Assembly: GCA_964538065.1 (NCBI GenBank) | Contig: CAZIDG010000006.1 | Span: 25,538 to 89,537 of the forward strand | Direction of reading: 5' to 3' | Length of the DNA stretch: 64,000 bases | DNA from: G963664225 sp964538065 | GTDB taxonomy: Bacteria; Verrucomicrobiota; Verrucomicrobiia; Limisphaerales; UBA1319 | Notes under the pieces: generated by a model | The model's input: the letters and a program-made list of their open reading frames with translations, nothing else | The model's database searches: none | What the model was told of the DNA's origin: nothing | In this document: positions 52,229-61,288 of the stretch, piece by piece | Numbering within the stretch: the stretch's first letter is position 1 | Layout of the letters: every line of letters starts with the position of its first letter | Position numbers and translations under genes: made by a program

Positions 52229-53194
52229 ATGTTCTGGCGCAGTAAATCACGAAACCGGCGTTTGGTGCGAGACGAGGTTCTGGAGGTCAGGCTCCATTCC
52301 CAAAAAGTGCGTGCCGCCCGCTGGAGGGTTGCGGTGACAGCCCTGGGAATATCGATCACCACCTTGATTGGGCTTCTGCTTCTGTGGCGGGGTACGGAAT
52401 ACACCTTGAACGCCGTTGTGTTTAAAAATGATGCCCTGGCCATACGGCACATCGAGGTGCAGACGGATGGTGTCATTCCGCCAGAGCAGATCCGGCAGTG
52501 GGCGGGTGTGCGGGTCGGGGACAATCTGGCCAGCCTTGATCTCCAGCGCATTCGCCGCAACCTGGAGCTGGCGCCCATCATCGAGCATGCCGCGGTGGAG
52601 CGTGTGATGCCCAGCACCCTCAAGCTGCGCGTCACGGAGCGTGAACCCCTTGCGGCTGCCCACGTCCTTGTGCCTCGAGCCAACGATGCCGGTTACGACC
52701 TGTCGGTTTATTACCTGGATGATCAGGGTTACGTCATGTTGCCTCCGGCCAGGGGCATGATCAACGTCGCCAACAGCATGTGGGGAGAAACACTGACGGT
52801 GTTGACAGGTCTGGGGCGTTCGGATCTCCGGCCTGGCCGGGCGGTGGAATCGCCACAAGTGCAGTCCGCGTTGCGATTGATCGATGAGTTTGAGGATTCA
52901 CCCATGTTTGGCCTGGTGGATCTGGCCCGGATCGATCTCTCCTCACCCGACATCCTCCTGGTCACAACCGGGCAGGGGAGTGAGTTGACCTTTGCCATGG
53001 ATCATTTTGACACCCAGCTCAAGCGCTGGCGTTCCATTTTTGAAACAGGAGTCCGGGCTGGCAAATCGATAGCCAGTCTGGACCTTTCGATTACCAACAA
53101 CCTGCCGGTTTTGTGGATGGATACGGGCACGAATGCTCCGGATGCCAAACCTAACACCGTCAAAATGACCCGGCATAAGAAGAAACATGTTTGA
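52229..53194 (+). CDS. ftsQ: Cell division protein FtsQ
   Basis: A 321-residue single-pass protein that links early and late division proteins. After a basic cytoplasmic part and one helix (VTALGISITTLIGLLLLW) comes a POTRA domain (residues about 72-150: IRHIEVQTDGVIPPEQIRQW, DNLASLDLQRIRRNLELAP, VERVMPSTLKLRVTEREPLA) and the FtsQ beta domain (SVYYLDDQGYVMLPPA). Conservation is low but topology, POTRA pattern and the position before ftsA leave little doubt. It overlaps ftsA by eight bases. Confidence 0.92.
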   Translation: MFWRSKSRNRRLVRDEVLEVRLHSQKVRAARWRVAVTALGISITTLIGLLLLWRGTEYTLNAVVFKNDALAIRHIEVQTDGVIPPEQIRQWAGVRVGDNLASLDLQRIRRNLELAPIIEHAAVERVMPSTLKLRVTEREPLAAAHVLVPRANDAGYDLSVYYLDDQGYVMLPPARGMINVANSMWGETLTVLTGLGRSDLRPGRAVESPQVQSALRLIDEFEDSPMFGLVDLARIDLSSPDILLVTTGQGSELTFAMDHFDTQLKRWRSIFETGVRAGKSIASLDLSITNNLPVLWMDTGTNAPDAKPNTVKMTRHKKKHV

Positions 53195-54407
53195 CCACGA
53201 TCAAATCATCGTAGGGCTCGAAGTCGGCACCGCCAAGGTTTGCGCGGTAGTTGGCGAGGTGAGCGAATCGGGCGCACTGACCATTCTAGGGGTGGGCCAG
53301 TCCGAATCCCGTGGGGTGCGCAAGGGGGAAATTGTCGATACTGCTCTGGCCGAGGAGGATATACGTGCGGCCATTGCCGACGCCGAACACCAGGCCGACG
53401 TCGAGATCGAGAGCGTGTTTCTGGGGGTCAGTGGCAAGCACATCCAGGGGTTTAATAACCGCGGTGTGCATACCATTGTGACGGCCGGCCGGGAAATCGA
53501 TGAGGATGATGTTCAGGATGTCATCAAGAATGCCAAGGTGATTAACCTGCCCGTCGGCCATCATGTCGTTCATGCCGTTCGGCAGCATTTCCTCCTGGAC
53601 GGCCAGGAGGGCATCCTCAATCCCGTGGGCATGCTGGGCACCCGGTTGGAGGTGGACATGCATGTGGTGCATGGGGTGTTGAACCGCCTGCAAAACACAG
53701 TCAGGGTCGTCAAAGGCCTGCAAGTGGATGTCGATGACATTGCCTTTTGTGGTCTGGCCAGCTCGCTTGCGGTTTTAACCGGTGAGCAAAAGGAGATTGG
53801 GTCCCTGGTGATTGACATTGGTGCCGGAACAACCGAATACGTGGTTTATTCCGGAGGGATTGTCAAACACACCGGCGTTCTTGCGGTGGGGGGCGATCAT
53901 GTCACCAACGACCTGGCGATCGGCCTCAAGGTGCCCATCGGCAAGGCCGAACAACTCAAGGTCACCTATGGCCATGCCCTGGTTGAGGAAGGGACACAGC
54001 AACAAACCATCTCACTGCTGAGCGAAAACGGTCTCCCTGAACGGCCTGTGAATCTTGACCATTTGCGTCGCATCATGTCGGCGCGGTTGGAGGAGATCTT
54101 TGAAATCATCGAACAGGAACTGGCCCGCGCAGGCATGCTTGATTGCCTTCGGGCAGGGGTGTTCCTGTGCGGAGGAACTGCCCACACCGCCGGTCTGGTC
54201 ACCCTGGCCGAGCGGGTTTTTCAAACACCCTCCCACCTGGCCCGCAATTGTTCGATCGACAGCATGAGCAGCACGTTGGACCAGCCGGAGTTTTCAACCG
54301 CCATCGGCCTGGTTCGTTTTGGGGCGGTGTGCCAGATGCCCAAACACAGGCGGGTGTTGGCCGGATCCCGTGGCGGTCGTTCCTGGTTCAAGTTCTGGCA
54401 ACGGTAA
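53187..54407 (+). CDS. ftsA: Cell division protein FtsA
   Basis: Actin-like protein that tethers FtsZ to the membrane and recruits the septal complex. 406 residues. ATP-site motifs are IIVGLEVGTAKVCAVVGE, LVIDIGAGTTEYVVY and the adenosine motif VFLCGGTAHTAGL. The 1C subdomain lies around HHVVHAVRQHFLLDGQEGI. The C-terminal end, RSWFKFWQR, is a short basic, aromatic amphipathic helix of the kind that anchors FtsA in the membrane. The start overlaps ftsQ. Confidence 0.96.
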   Translation: MFDHDQIIVGLEVGTAKVCAVVGEVSESGALTILGVGQSESRGVRKGEIVDTALAEEDIRAAIADAEHQADVEIESVFLGVSGKHIQGFNNRGVHTIVTAGREIDEDDVQDVIKNAKVINLPVGHHVVHAVRQHFLLDGQEGILNPVGMLGTRLEVDMHVVHGVLNRLQNTVRVVKGLQVDVDDIAFCGLASSLAVLTGEQKEIGSLVIDIGAGTTEYVVYSGGIVKHTGVLAVGGDHVTNDLAIGLKVPIGKAEQLKVTYGHALVEEGTQQQTISLLSENGLPERPVNLDHLRRIMSARLEEIFEIIEQELARAGMLDCLRAGVFLCGGTAHTAGLVTLAERVFQTPSHLARNCSIDSMSSTLDQPEFSTAIGLVRFGAVCQMPKHRRVLAGSRGGRSWFKFWQR

Positions 54408-54438
54408 TACAGTCAGCCTAGTCCTTAATTCTATTTCT

Positions 54439-55785
54439 ATGATGAATGCATCCTCAACTCCCGGGGCCGAACCATCCAGGGCCGGGTTGAAGTTTAAATT
54501 CATGGGTGTTGGCGGCGCTGGATGCCGCATGGTGGAATACCTGGCTGGTGCGGGGTTTGACGGGGCGGAGTTTTACGCCCTGCATACCGATGATCGGTCC
54601 CTGGTCAATTGCCTGATGTCCAAACGCATCCTTCTGGGTCGCCAGATGGTGCGAGGACTGGGGGTGGGGGGGGATGCCGAGCTGGCTGCTGCGGCCGCCG
54701 AGACCGAGGGCAGCGAATTGTCCCGGATATGTGCTGGTGCAGACATTGTTTTTCTGGTCACAGCCCTGGGCGGTGGCACAGGGACAGGGGCGGCCCCTGT
54801 GGTTGCCCGCACAGCCCGGCAACGGGGTGCCCTGGTGCTGGCCTTTGCCATTTTGCCATTCGATTGTGAGGGGAAAAAACGTCAGCGCCAGGCCATGCAG
54901 GGCTTGCGCCAGCTGAAGGCATCTGTCGATGGTGTGATTTGCCTGCCCAATCAGCGCCTGGCCCGGTTGGTTCAGGAGGGAGGCAGCCTGCTCGATGTCT
55001 TTGCCCGGGGCAATGGCTGGCTGGCTGAAGCCGTGCAGGGGGTATGGCGCATGCTGGCCCGCCCAGGCTTGATTACCGTGGATTTTGCTGAGTTGAAGAA
55101 CTGTCTGCGCGGACGCCATTCAGAGGGGGCTGTGGCGGCCGCTTTTGCCTCGGGGCCTGACCGCGCGCGGGTCGTGGTGGAAAAAATCATCGCCAGTCCC
55201 ATGCTTGCGGAGGGCGAGGTGCTCAAGAAATCCGACACCATCATCCTCAGCATCGCGGGCAACGCCAGCCTGAGTCTGCCCGAGGTCAACCAGGTGGTGG
55301 AACGCATCAAGCCGATGTTTGAGAAGGCCACCTTCATCATGGGAGCCAACAGCGATGAGTCGCTGGGTGATAAAATCGAAGTCACTGTGGTTGCCACGTG
55401 CAAACAGGTTGAGCCTGAAGCGGTGGCCCCGGTTGAGGAAGAAGTAACTCCAAGGAGGACAACGGGTTCGGATATTGCTGATTTGAATTTGGAGCTGAAT
55501 GTGGAACCTTCGGCCGATCAGGATGTTCCCCAGAAGGGGACTCGGCCACGCGGGGCTCTGCTGCCGCCTGCCCCCAGGCTGAACAGTGCTCAAACTGAGA
55601 AGCTGCTAAAATCGCAGGCTCAAAAAAACACCTCCATTCGAAAGGAGTTGCCTCAATTGCTCCAGGGGCAGTTGCCGCTCCAGGTGGTTTCCAAGGGGCG
55701 GTTCGAAAAGAGCGAGCCGACGATTCATCGTGGAGAGGATTTGGACAAGCCAACCTTCATGCGACGGAGTGTTCCGTTGAATTAA
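54439..55785 (+). CDS. ftsZ: Cell division protein FtsZ, divergent
   Basis: The tubulin-like ring protein, 448 residues from ATG 54439 (MMNASSTPGAEPS). The GTP-binding T1 loop is GVGGAGCRM and the G-box ALGGGTGTGAAPVVA is intact. The synergy or T7 loop reads ITVDFAELK: against the usual NVDFAD, Asn is Thr (213) and the second Asp is Glu (218), while Asp215 is kept. The linker (about 325-430) is Gln/Lys/Pro-rich. The tail has DLDKPTFMRR, a clear C-terminal peptide for FtsA binding. Last gene of the cluster. Confidence 0.93.
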   Translation: MMNASSTPGAEPSRAGLKFKFMGVGGAGCRMVEYLAGAGFDGAEFYALHTDDRSLVNCLMSKRILLGRQMVRGLGVGGDAELAAAAAETEGSELSRICAGADIVFLVTALGGGTGTGAAPVVARTARQRGALVLAFAILPFDCEGKKRQRQAMQGLRQLKASVDGVICLPNQRLARLVQEGGSLLDVFARGNGWLAEAVQGVWRMLARPGLITVDFAELKNCLRGRHSEGAVAAAFASGPDRARVVVEKIIASPMLAEGEVLKKSDTIILSIAGNASLSLPEVNQVVERIKPMFEKATFIMGANSDESLGDKIEVTVVATCKQVEPEAVAPVEEEVTPRRTTGSDIADLNLELNVEPSADQDVPQKGTRPRGALLPPAPRLNSAQTEKLLKSQAQKNTSIRKELPQLLQGQLPLQVVSKGRFEKSEPTIHRGEDLDKPTFMRRSVPLN

Positions 55786-55822
55786 CCCTTTCATTTTGAT
55801 GCCCTGAACCGGGGCTGACAAA

Positions 55823-55859
55823 GGCCGGGTGCGCTTCTAAACGCATCCGGCCTTTTTTT
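55823..55859 (+). terminator. Strong terminator at the end of the dcw cluster
   Basis: An 11-bp stem (arms 55823-55833 and 55842-55852, one G-T pair), 8-base loop, then seven T, 38 bases after ftsZ. Confidence 0.93.
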
Positions 55860-55895
55860 GCTGTCATTTAAACCCAATTGGACTTCAAAAAAAGC

Positions 55896-55924
55896 TTGTC
55901 ATGTTGTTGTTGACTTAGTAGTAT
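55896..55924 (+). promoter_or_regulatory. Candidate promoter
   Basis: TTGTCA at 55896-55901, 17 bases, TAGTAT at 55919-55924, about 40 bases before the ATG of the CBM9-like protein. Confidence 0.5.
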
Positions 55925-55963
55925 AGACAGGTTCCCAGCAACCTAACATACAAATCAACCAAT

Positions 55964-58834
55964 ATGCGTTACAAATATGAGATAACCATGGCGGCTTTGG
56001 TATTGAGTGGTACCCAACTCGCCGCGAATGATATTGAGCCAGGGAAGGAATACTACGATGCCACCCGGACACCGAATCCCATTGTGGTCGATGGCAGTCT
56101 GTCGGAATGGGTTGGTGTGCCGGTGCTTGCAGATCCAAAATATGCGGTGCCCAAGGGGTCGGGTACCAATGGAACCTATGTGTTGTTCGAGGAGTATAAT
56201 GGAGGCACCTGGACAGGGCCGGATGATCAGACTTCAGCCGTGCAGGTGGTGTGGGATGCGGAAAATCTCTATATTGGGATTGTCGTGACGGATGATTATC
56301 ATGAAAACTCCGCCTATAGTCCGTGGAACGGCGATTCGGCCCAGTTGATGATTGCCAACAGCACGCGCACGAAGCAGGTCGCCCTCTACAACTATGCCTT
56401 GGGTGGCGTTGAAGGAGCTCTTGGTGATGTGATCATCCAGGACGAAGCTGGTCCAGGAGGGACCGAAGCAGTCATTGTACGCGATAGTGAAAAGAAGAAG
56501 ACGATCTATGAGATTAAGATGTCCGCGGCTTCGCTGGGTCTTACGACGCTGACAGCCGGCACGAAGATTGGGTTGGGCATGGCGATCAATGACGGTGATG
56601 AATTTACACCGGGTCAAAAAGGATGGGGTGGGCTTGGGGCGCATTCGATAGTGTTTGGAAAATCACCCTCGGAGACAGCATTGCTGACCTTGAGCACGAA
56701 TGTGCCAGGAGCGGATCGCCTGTTCTACTCAGCGATTAATCCCACTCCCGATGCCTTCACCTTCCGTGCCAGTGACAAGGGGGCATCGATTGTGGATGCA
56801 GCGACAGCGAAACTGTATATTGACGGCGTATCCGTGACGCTAACGGCCAGCCCCAAAACTGGTGATGCCACGGATTTCAGCTATAAAGCCACGGTTATAT
56901 TCAATCCCAACTCTGAGCATACCTACAAAATTGAGATGAAGGATACGATGGGGAACACCGTGACGGATGAGGGCACGTTCAAGACGGCACAGTATGCCCT
57001 GCTGGCTCCATCGGACAAGGTGACGGCCGTTACCTCCAAGCCAGGGTTCATATGGAATGTGCACCAGAATGCATCCTTCACGGCGACTGACAATACGCGC
57101 CCCATTTATCAGTTGGCGGGGTATCTGGGCGTGAATGAAGCTGATCGGAATGCCCAGGGTATCGCCTCGGGGGCTGGAGTGGCCGGAGCGAACAGCAGCC
57201 TGCCCATTACGTTCGAAATTCCCACGGTTATTAACCTGGAGCAGGAGGGGGGATTCAATGGCAGCAATGGCAACATCCAGCCCGATGATCAAATGCCGGG
57301 TATCCCAGGCACAACCGGAGGTAATGATGGCATTGTGGGTGAGATCATTACCTATGTCGAATTGCCTGCGGGTAAAACAACCATGATCGTGAACAGTGAT
57401 GATGGTTTCCGTACGACCTGCGGCCGTATCCCGGATCTTTTGCAGGCCCAGATGGCTGGGGAATATAATGCGGGACGCGGTGCTTCTGATACCTCGTTTA
57501 CAGTCTATGTGCAGGAAGCCGGCACATATGCATTCCGCACGGTGTGGGAGGAAGGTGGCGGTGGCGCGAACGTGGAATGGCTCAGTGTCAAGGCGGACGG
57601 CACAAAGGTGCTCCTCAATGATACTGCCAATGGCGGTCTTCCAGCCTATCGTGCGGTCGTAAGCAAGGGACAACCGACCATTTATGCGGCCATGCCATTG
57701 CCCGGCACGACAGGGGTGGCCTTTGATGTTCCAGTGCGCGTGAGCCTGCAGGATGGCGATGCTGCTGTCGAGACATCGTCGGTGAAGTTGACGATCGATG
57801 GTAACCCGGTGAGCGTGACGCCGACGAAAGCGGGCAGTCTGACCACGCTTGTCTACCAACCGGCGAACTTCTGGGCTCCTGCTTCGCAACATACTGTGGG
57901 CATTAGCTTTAGTGCCAACGGTGTGAGCCGAACTGAATCCTGGTCATTCACCGTGGCAAACTATGGGTTGCTGACCAAGGCACACAAGGCTGTGTCCGTG
58001 GACACCTCCAAGCCTGGCTTCCTCTGGGATGTATTCCAGAACGAATCCTACACTCACAACCTGCTCTCCCAGGCCGAACTGGCCCTTGTCGGCAAGTTGA
58101 CAGATTCCACGGGCAATCCTGTGACTGAAAACCGGGTCGATCCCGCCGTTCTGGGACCTGCTTCAGCCGCTGGTGTCAAGGTTGGGCCGCTCTATCGGTT
58201 TGAGATCCCGACTGTGATAAACATCAGCCAGACGGAAGGGGAGGCGAACGGGTACTTCTCACCGGATGAGCAGATGCCAGGCATCCCAGGCACAACAGGT
58301 TCGAACGATGGCATCGATGCCGAGATCCTCACATTTGTGGAATTACCTGCAGGGATCACAACCATGGGTGTGGTGTCTGATGATGGATTCCGCGTTCAGG
58401 CCGGTTACGTCAATGTTCCGGCCGATGGCACCCTTTTGGGTGAGGTGGATAATTCGACTGCTGATGTGACCTTCCGAATCGTTGTTCAGGAGGCTGGTGT
58501 ATATCCCATCCGCGTCATCTGGCTGGAAGGTGTTGGAGGAGCACACATCGAGCTGTACACCCTTAAATCGGATGGCACCCGGGTGCTCATCAATGACCGG
58601 GATAACGGCGGTTTGAATGCCTATCGGGTTGGTGTGGCTCCGAACAAACCGACCATCTTCAGTCTGGCAGCCGCCCTGGTGGCCGGCAAGGTGGAGATCA
58701 CCTGGACGGAGTCGGGCGTTGTTTTGCAGGAATCCGTCAACAATGTTGAATGGACGGATTTGCCCAGCGCCACGTCTCCGTATCGACCTGTGATCAATGG
58801 ATCAGGTGCCAGGTTGTATCGGTTGAAGAGGTAG
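55964..58834 (+). CDS. Large secreted protein: CBM9-like domain plus a duplicated unit
   Basis: A 956-residue exported protein with signal (MRYKYEITMAALVLSGTQLAA). Residues about 25-235 look like a CBM9-type sugar-binding domain (IVVDGSLSEWVGVPVLADP, VVWDAENLYIGIVVTDDYH). Then two homologous units of about 329 residues, roughly 254-577 and 578-905. Each has an Ig-like part, then SKPGF-W-V-QN, FEIPTVIN, Q-MPGIPGTTG-NDGI, a PA14-like SDDGF stretch and a closing NDGG-like loop. The repeat DQMPGIPGTTG / EQMPGIPGTTG is nearly identical. No PEP-CTERM tag. The final 50 residues (VEITWTESGVVLQESVNNVEW) resemble a Fn3-like end. Likely binds or breaks polysaccharides; no catalytic site seen. Confidence 0.82.
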   Translation: MRYKYEITMAALVLSGTQLAANDIEPGKEYYDATRTPNPIVVDGSLSEWVGVPVLADPKYAVPKGSGTNGTYVLFEEYNGGTWTGPDDQTSAVQVVWDAENLYIGIVVTDDYHENSAYSPWNGDSAQLMIANSTRTKQVALYNYALGGVEGALGDVIIQDEAGPGGTEAVIVRDSEKKKTIYEIKMSAASLGLTTLTAGTKIGLGMAINDGDEFTPGQKGWGGLGAHSIVFGKSPSETALLTLSTNVPGADRLFYSAINPTPDAFTFRASDKGASIVDAATAKLYIDGVSVTLTASPKTGDATDFSYKATVIFNPNSEHTYKIEMKDTMGNTVTDEGTFKTAQYALLAPSDKVTAVTSKPGFIWNVHQNASFTATDNTRPIYQLAGYLGVNEADRNAQGIASGAGVAGANSSLPITFEIPTVINLEQEGGFNGSNGNIQPDDQMPGIPGTTGGNDGIVGEIITYVELPAGKTTMIVNSDDGFRTTCGRIPDLLQAQMAGEYNAGRGASDTSFTVYVQEAGTYAFRTVWEEGGGGANVEWLSVKADGTKVLLNDTANGGLPAYRAVVSKGQPTIYAAMPLPGTTGVAFDVPVRVSLQDGDAAVETSSVKLTIDGNPVSVTPTKAGSLTTLVYQPANFWAPASQHTVGISFSANGVSRTESWSFTVANYGLLTKAHKAVSVDTSKPGFLWDVFQNESYTHNLLSQAELALVGKLTDSTGNPVTENRVDPAVLGPASAAGVKVGPLYRFEIPTVINISQTEGEANGYFSPDEQMPGIPGTTGSNDGIDAEILTFVELPAGITTMGVVSDDGFRVQAGYVNVPADGTLLGEVDNSTADVTFRIVVQEAGVYPIRVIWLEGVGGAHIELYTLKSDGTRVLINDRDNGGLNAYRVGVAPNKPTIFSLAAALVAGKVEITWTESGVVLQESVNNVEWTDLPSATSPYRPVINGSGARLYRLKR

Positions 58835-58856
58835 GAGAAGTTATTAGGGTATCCGC

Positions 58857-58890
58857 AAGGGACCGGAGGCATGCCTCCGGTCCCTTTTTT
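58857..58890. terminator. Strong terminator between convergent genes
   Basis: A near-perfect inverted repeat, arms 58857-58870 and 58873-58886, followed by a T run on the plus strand that overlaps the stop of the minus-strand reductase gene. Confidence 0.92.
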
Positions 58891-59744
58891 TACGGCATAT
58901 CCGGATGAGAGGTCAGCCAGTCCGAAAAACGCGGCAATCGAAAGGGCAGCCACGCCTGTGCTTTCATGCAATTGAGAGAGGTATCCGCTGCACGGGCGGG
59001 GCCGGTATACTCCTTCAAGGACGCGGCACGTATTCGAGGCCGCAGGTGAGCCCATTGACGAGCCAGTAATTGTCCGATATCGAATCGCGAGAGCCGTTCG
59101 GATCCCGCCAGGTGGTAGAGACCTGGACTGCCCATGGCAAACAGGGCGCAAATGCCCCGGGCCGTTTCAATGGCTGCAATGGGCGTGCGATATTCGTCCG
59201 TGAATAACACCGATTCCTGACCTTGTTCCCATTGGTGACGCAGGGATTCAGAGAAACTGCGGTCACCAGGCCCCGATGTGCCTGCATTCAGAGAGGTCCG
59301 CACCACGAAGTGCCGCGGGTTTTGCAGAACCAGCCGTTCGGCTTCGGCCTTGGTCTCGCCATACACATGCAGGGGATTCACCGGTGCAGACTCATCATAA
59401 TTGCCCGTTCGTCCATCGAATACCAGGTCCGTGGAGAGATAAAGGAAGGGGATGGCTTCTGCCTGTTGAGCCAGGTGCCAGGTGGCGTCAACATTGACGC
59501 GCCGGGCCGCATCCGGCCGCCTCTCACAGTCGGTGGTTTTACTCAGGGCAGCACAATGGATGATGGCCTGGGGGGTGGCTGCAGCAAAGGCTGCATCGAC
59601 AGCGTGAAAATCTGTCAGATCCAATATGGCGTGGCTGAGGCACACCACCTTCCATCCCGCCCATTGCTTCAAGGCGGCTTGGGCCATGTAGGCGCCAAGA
59701 AAGCCTCCTGTGCCAGTGATCCAGAGGGTGGGTTGCCCGGCCAT
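58890..59744 (-). CDS. RmlD-type NAD(P)-dependent sugar nucleotide reductase
   Basis: A 284-residue extended short-chain dehydrogenase. Cofactor loop GTGGFLGAYMAQAAL, then HCAALSKTTDCERRPDAARRVN, STDLVFDGRTGNYDE with the catalytic Ser/Thr, and YGETKAEAE with the catalytic Tyr and Lys. These match dTDP-4-dehydrorhamnose reductase (RmlD) and its look-alikes such as the MAT2B-type regulators. No other rhamnose genes are near, so the true substrate is open. It is followed upstream on the same strand, 21 bases away, by the amidase gene, so they may be co-transcribed. Confidence 0.86.
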   Translation of the reverse strand: MAGQPTLWITGTGGFLGAYMAQAALKQWAGWKVVCLSHAILDLTDFHAVDAAFAAATPQAIIHCAALSKTTDCERRPDAARRVNVDATWHLAQQAEAIPFLYLSTDLVFDGRTGNYDESAPVNPLHVYGETKAEAERLVLQNPRHFVVRTSLNAGTSGPGDRSFSESLRHQWEQGQESVLFTDEYRTPIAAIETARGICALFAMGSPGLYHLAGSERLSRFDIGQLLARQWAHLRPRIRAASLKEYTGPARAADTSLNCMKAQAWLPFRLPRFSDWLTSHPDMP

Positions 59745-59765
59745 GGATGGTTTCGTTCCTGTTTT

Positions 59766-60683
59766 TTAATCCGGCGTGTCAGCCAGCCAGCGCCGGGTGA
59801 GGGGAGCGTAGGCGTCGATGCGCCGATCCCGGAGGAAGGGCCAATGAGTCCGGGTGACATTCACCAAGTCGAGATCGAGGGTGCAGGTGAGCACCTCCTC
59901 CTTGTCCACACTGGCTTTGGCAAGGATTTGACCCGAAGTGCCGGCAATAAAGCTGCTGCCCCAGAACTGAATGCCATCTCCGCCCACGGGAGTTTCGTGA
60001 CCGACGCGGTTGACTGCGGCCACATAGCATCCATTGGCGATGGCGTGGCTGCGTTGGATGGTTTCCCAGGAGTTTTGCTGATGAACACCATGCTCAGCCT
60101 TCTCGCTCGGATGCCAGCCAATGGCGGTTGGATAGAAAAGAATCTGCGCGCCGCTCAATGCGGTAAGACGGGCGGCTTCGGGGTACCATTGGTCCCAGCA
60201 TATCAGTACACCGATGCGGCCAAAGCGTGTGTCCCAGGCCCGGAATCCGAGATCTCCAGGGGTGAAATAGAACTTTTCATAAAAGAGCGGGTCATCCGGG
60301 ATGTGCATTTTGCGGTACCGCCCCAGAAGGGTGCCGTCGGCGTCAATGACAACAGCGGTGTTATGATACAATCCTGGCGCGCGTTTTTCAAAAAGGGAGG
60401 CGACAATGACAACTCCGTGCTTCTTCGCCACACGCTGGAACGCCTGCGTGCTGGGCCCCGGAATGGGTTCGGCCAGCTTGAAATAACGGTGATCCTCGGC
60501 CTGGCAAAAATACTGCGATCGGAACAGTTCCTGCGTGCAGATGATTTGAGCCCCCTGCCGTGCGGCTTGTTCGGCCTGGTGCACGGCTTTTTCGAGGTTT
60601 TCCGCTGGATTGGCGGTACATGGAGCTTGCAACAGGCCCAAAGTGACCTGGTTTGCGCTGGTTATGCGTTTATGTTTTGACAT
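59766..60683 (-). CDS. aguB: N-carbamoylputrescine amidase (nitrilase family)
   Basis: Hydrolyses N-carbamoylputrescine to putrescine in the agmatine route of polyamine synthesis. 305 residues from the ATG at 60683 (MSKHKRITSANQ); an upstream start would add 21 unlike residues. The nitrilase triad is present: Glu in CTQELF, Lys in YRKMHIPD, Cys in LICWDQWYPE. YHNTAVVIDADG, PTAIGWHP and FIAGTSGQI fit the AguB branch closely. The usual partner, agmatine deiminase, is not in the window. Confidence 0.92.
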   Translation of the reverse strand: MSKHKRITSANQVTLGLLQAPCTANPAENLEKAVHQAEQAARQGAQIICTQELFRSQYFCQAEDHRYFKLAEPIPGPSTQAFQRVAKKHGVVIVASLFEKRAPGLYHNTAVVIDADGTLLGRYRKMHIPDDPLFYEKFYFTPGDLGFRAWDTRFGRIGVLICWDQWYPEAARLTALSGAQILFYPTAIGWHPSEKAEHGVHQQNSWETIQRSHAIANGCYVAAVNRVGHETPVGGDGIQFWGSSFIAGTSGQILAKASVDKEEVLTCTLDLDLVNVTRTHWPFLRDRRIDAYAPLTRRWLADTPD

Positions 60684-60833
60684 AGGCTCACCATCTATCA
60701 GGCCGCTGCGGCGGGACTTTTCCAGTTCCCGGCAGATGCCACTCACCGTCTTTCATGGTGTGGTTTCCTGTGTATCTGTCAAGAAAAGCGGGGCAAAAAC
60801 GCCGATTTTCGCCGGAAAACCACACTTTTTTAC

Positions 60834-60889
60834 TTGCAGCGTTCTGCAAAAGGACATTTATTGAGTAGTAGTTGTAAGACGAACAAAAT
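60834..60889 (+). promoter_or_regulatory. Candidate promoter(s) of the HU gene
   Basis: Two overlapping choices: TTGCAG (60834) with TTTATT (60857), or TTGAGT (60861) with CAAAAT (60884), each with 17-base spacing. The second would give a very short leader. Confidence 0.35.
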
Positions 60890-60906
60890 TCCATACAACC
60901 AAAAAT

Positions 60907-61197
60907 ATGGCTAAACCACTTACAAAATCCGCAATCGCGGCGGCTATTGCCGAGAAAACTGGCATCACCAAGAAACAGGGGACAGAGATCCTGGATTTCC
61001 TGGCTGACCTGGCTTACAAGAATGCGAAAAACACCTTCACGCTGCCTGGCATTGGCAAGCTCGTGCTCGTGAATCGCAAAGCCCGCATGGGCCGCAATCC
61101 CGCCACTGGCGAGGAGATCAAGATTCCTGCCAAGAAGGTGGTAAAGTTCCGCGTGGCCAAGGCTGCCAAGGATGCGATCCTCGGCGCCAAGAAGTAA
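60907..61197 (+). CDS. HU-family DNA-binding protein
   Basis: A 96-residue nucleoid protein. MAKPLTKSAIAAAIAEKTG, then the helical core TKKQGTEILDFLADLAYKNA, the beta arm FTLPGIGKLVLVNRKARMGRNPATGEEIKIPAKKVVKFR, and a Lys-rich end. The DNA-bending tip Arg-Asn-Pro is intact. HU proteins form dimers that bend and compact DNA. Monocistronic with its own terminator. Hu or an IHF-like subunit cannot be told apart; a lone copy favours HU. Confidence 0.96.
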   Translation: MAKPLTKSAIAAAIAEKTGITKKQGTEILDFLADLAYKNAKNTFTLPGIGKLVLVNRKARMGRNPATGEEIKIPAKKVVKFRVAKAAKDAILGAKK

Positions 61198-61220
61198 TCC
61201 CTGCCTCCACATATTTCATG

Positions 61221-61257
61221 AAGGCATCCTGCTTACCCGGGGTGCCTTTTTTTATTT
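61221..61257 (+). terminator. Rho-independent terminator
   Basis: A 9-bp stem with a G-T pair (arms 61221-61229 and 61239-61248 region), then a run of T, just after the HU gene. Confidence 0.88.
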
Positions 61258-61288
61258 ACCCGAGCCTGATGGCGGGCATTCTAATGGC

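Noticed and set aside
56840..57892. Minus-strand open frame of 350 codons opposite the CBM9-like gene
   Set aside because: Shadow of a well-supported secreted protein; Cys/His/Arg-rich translation without domains.
59223..60680. Long plus-strand open frame (485 codons) opposite the reductase and amidase genes
   Set aside because: Antisense to two genes with clear catalytic motifs; its translation shows no family features and crosses the gap between two real genes.
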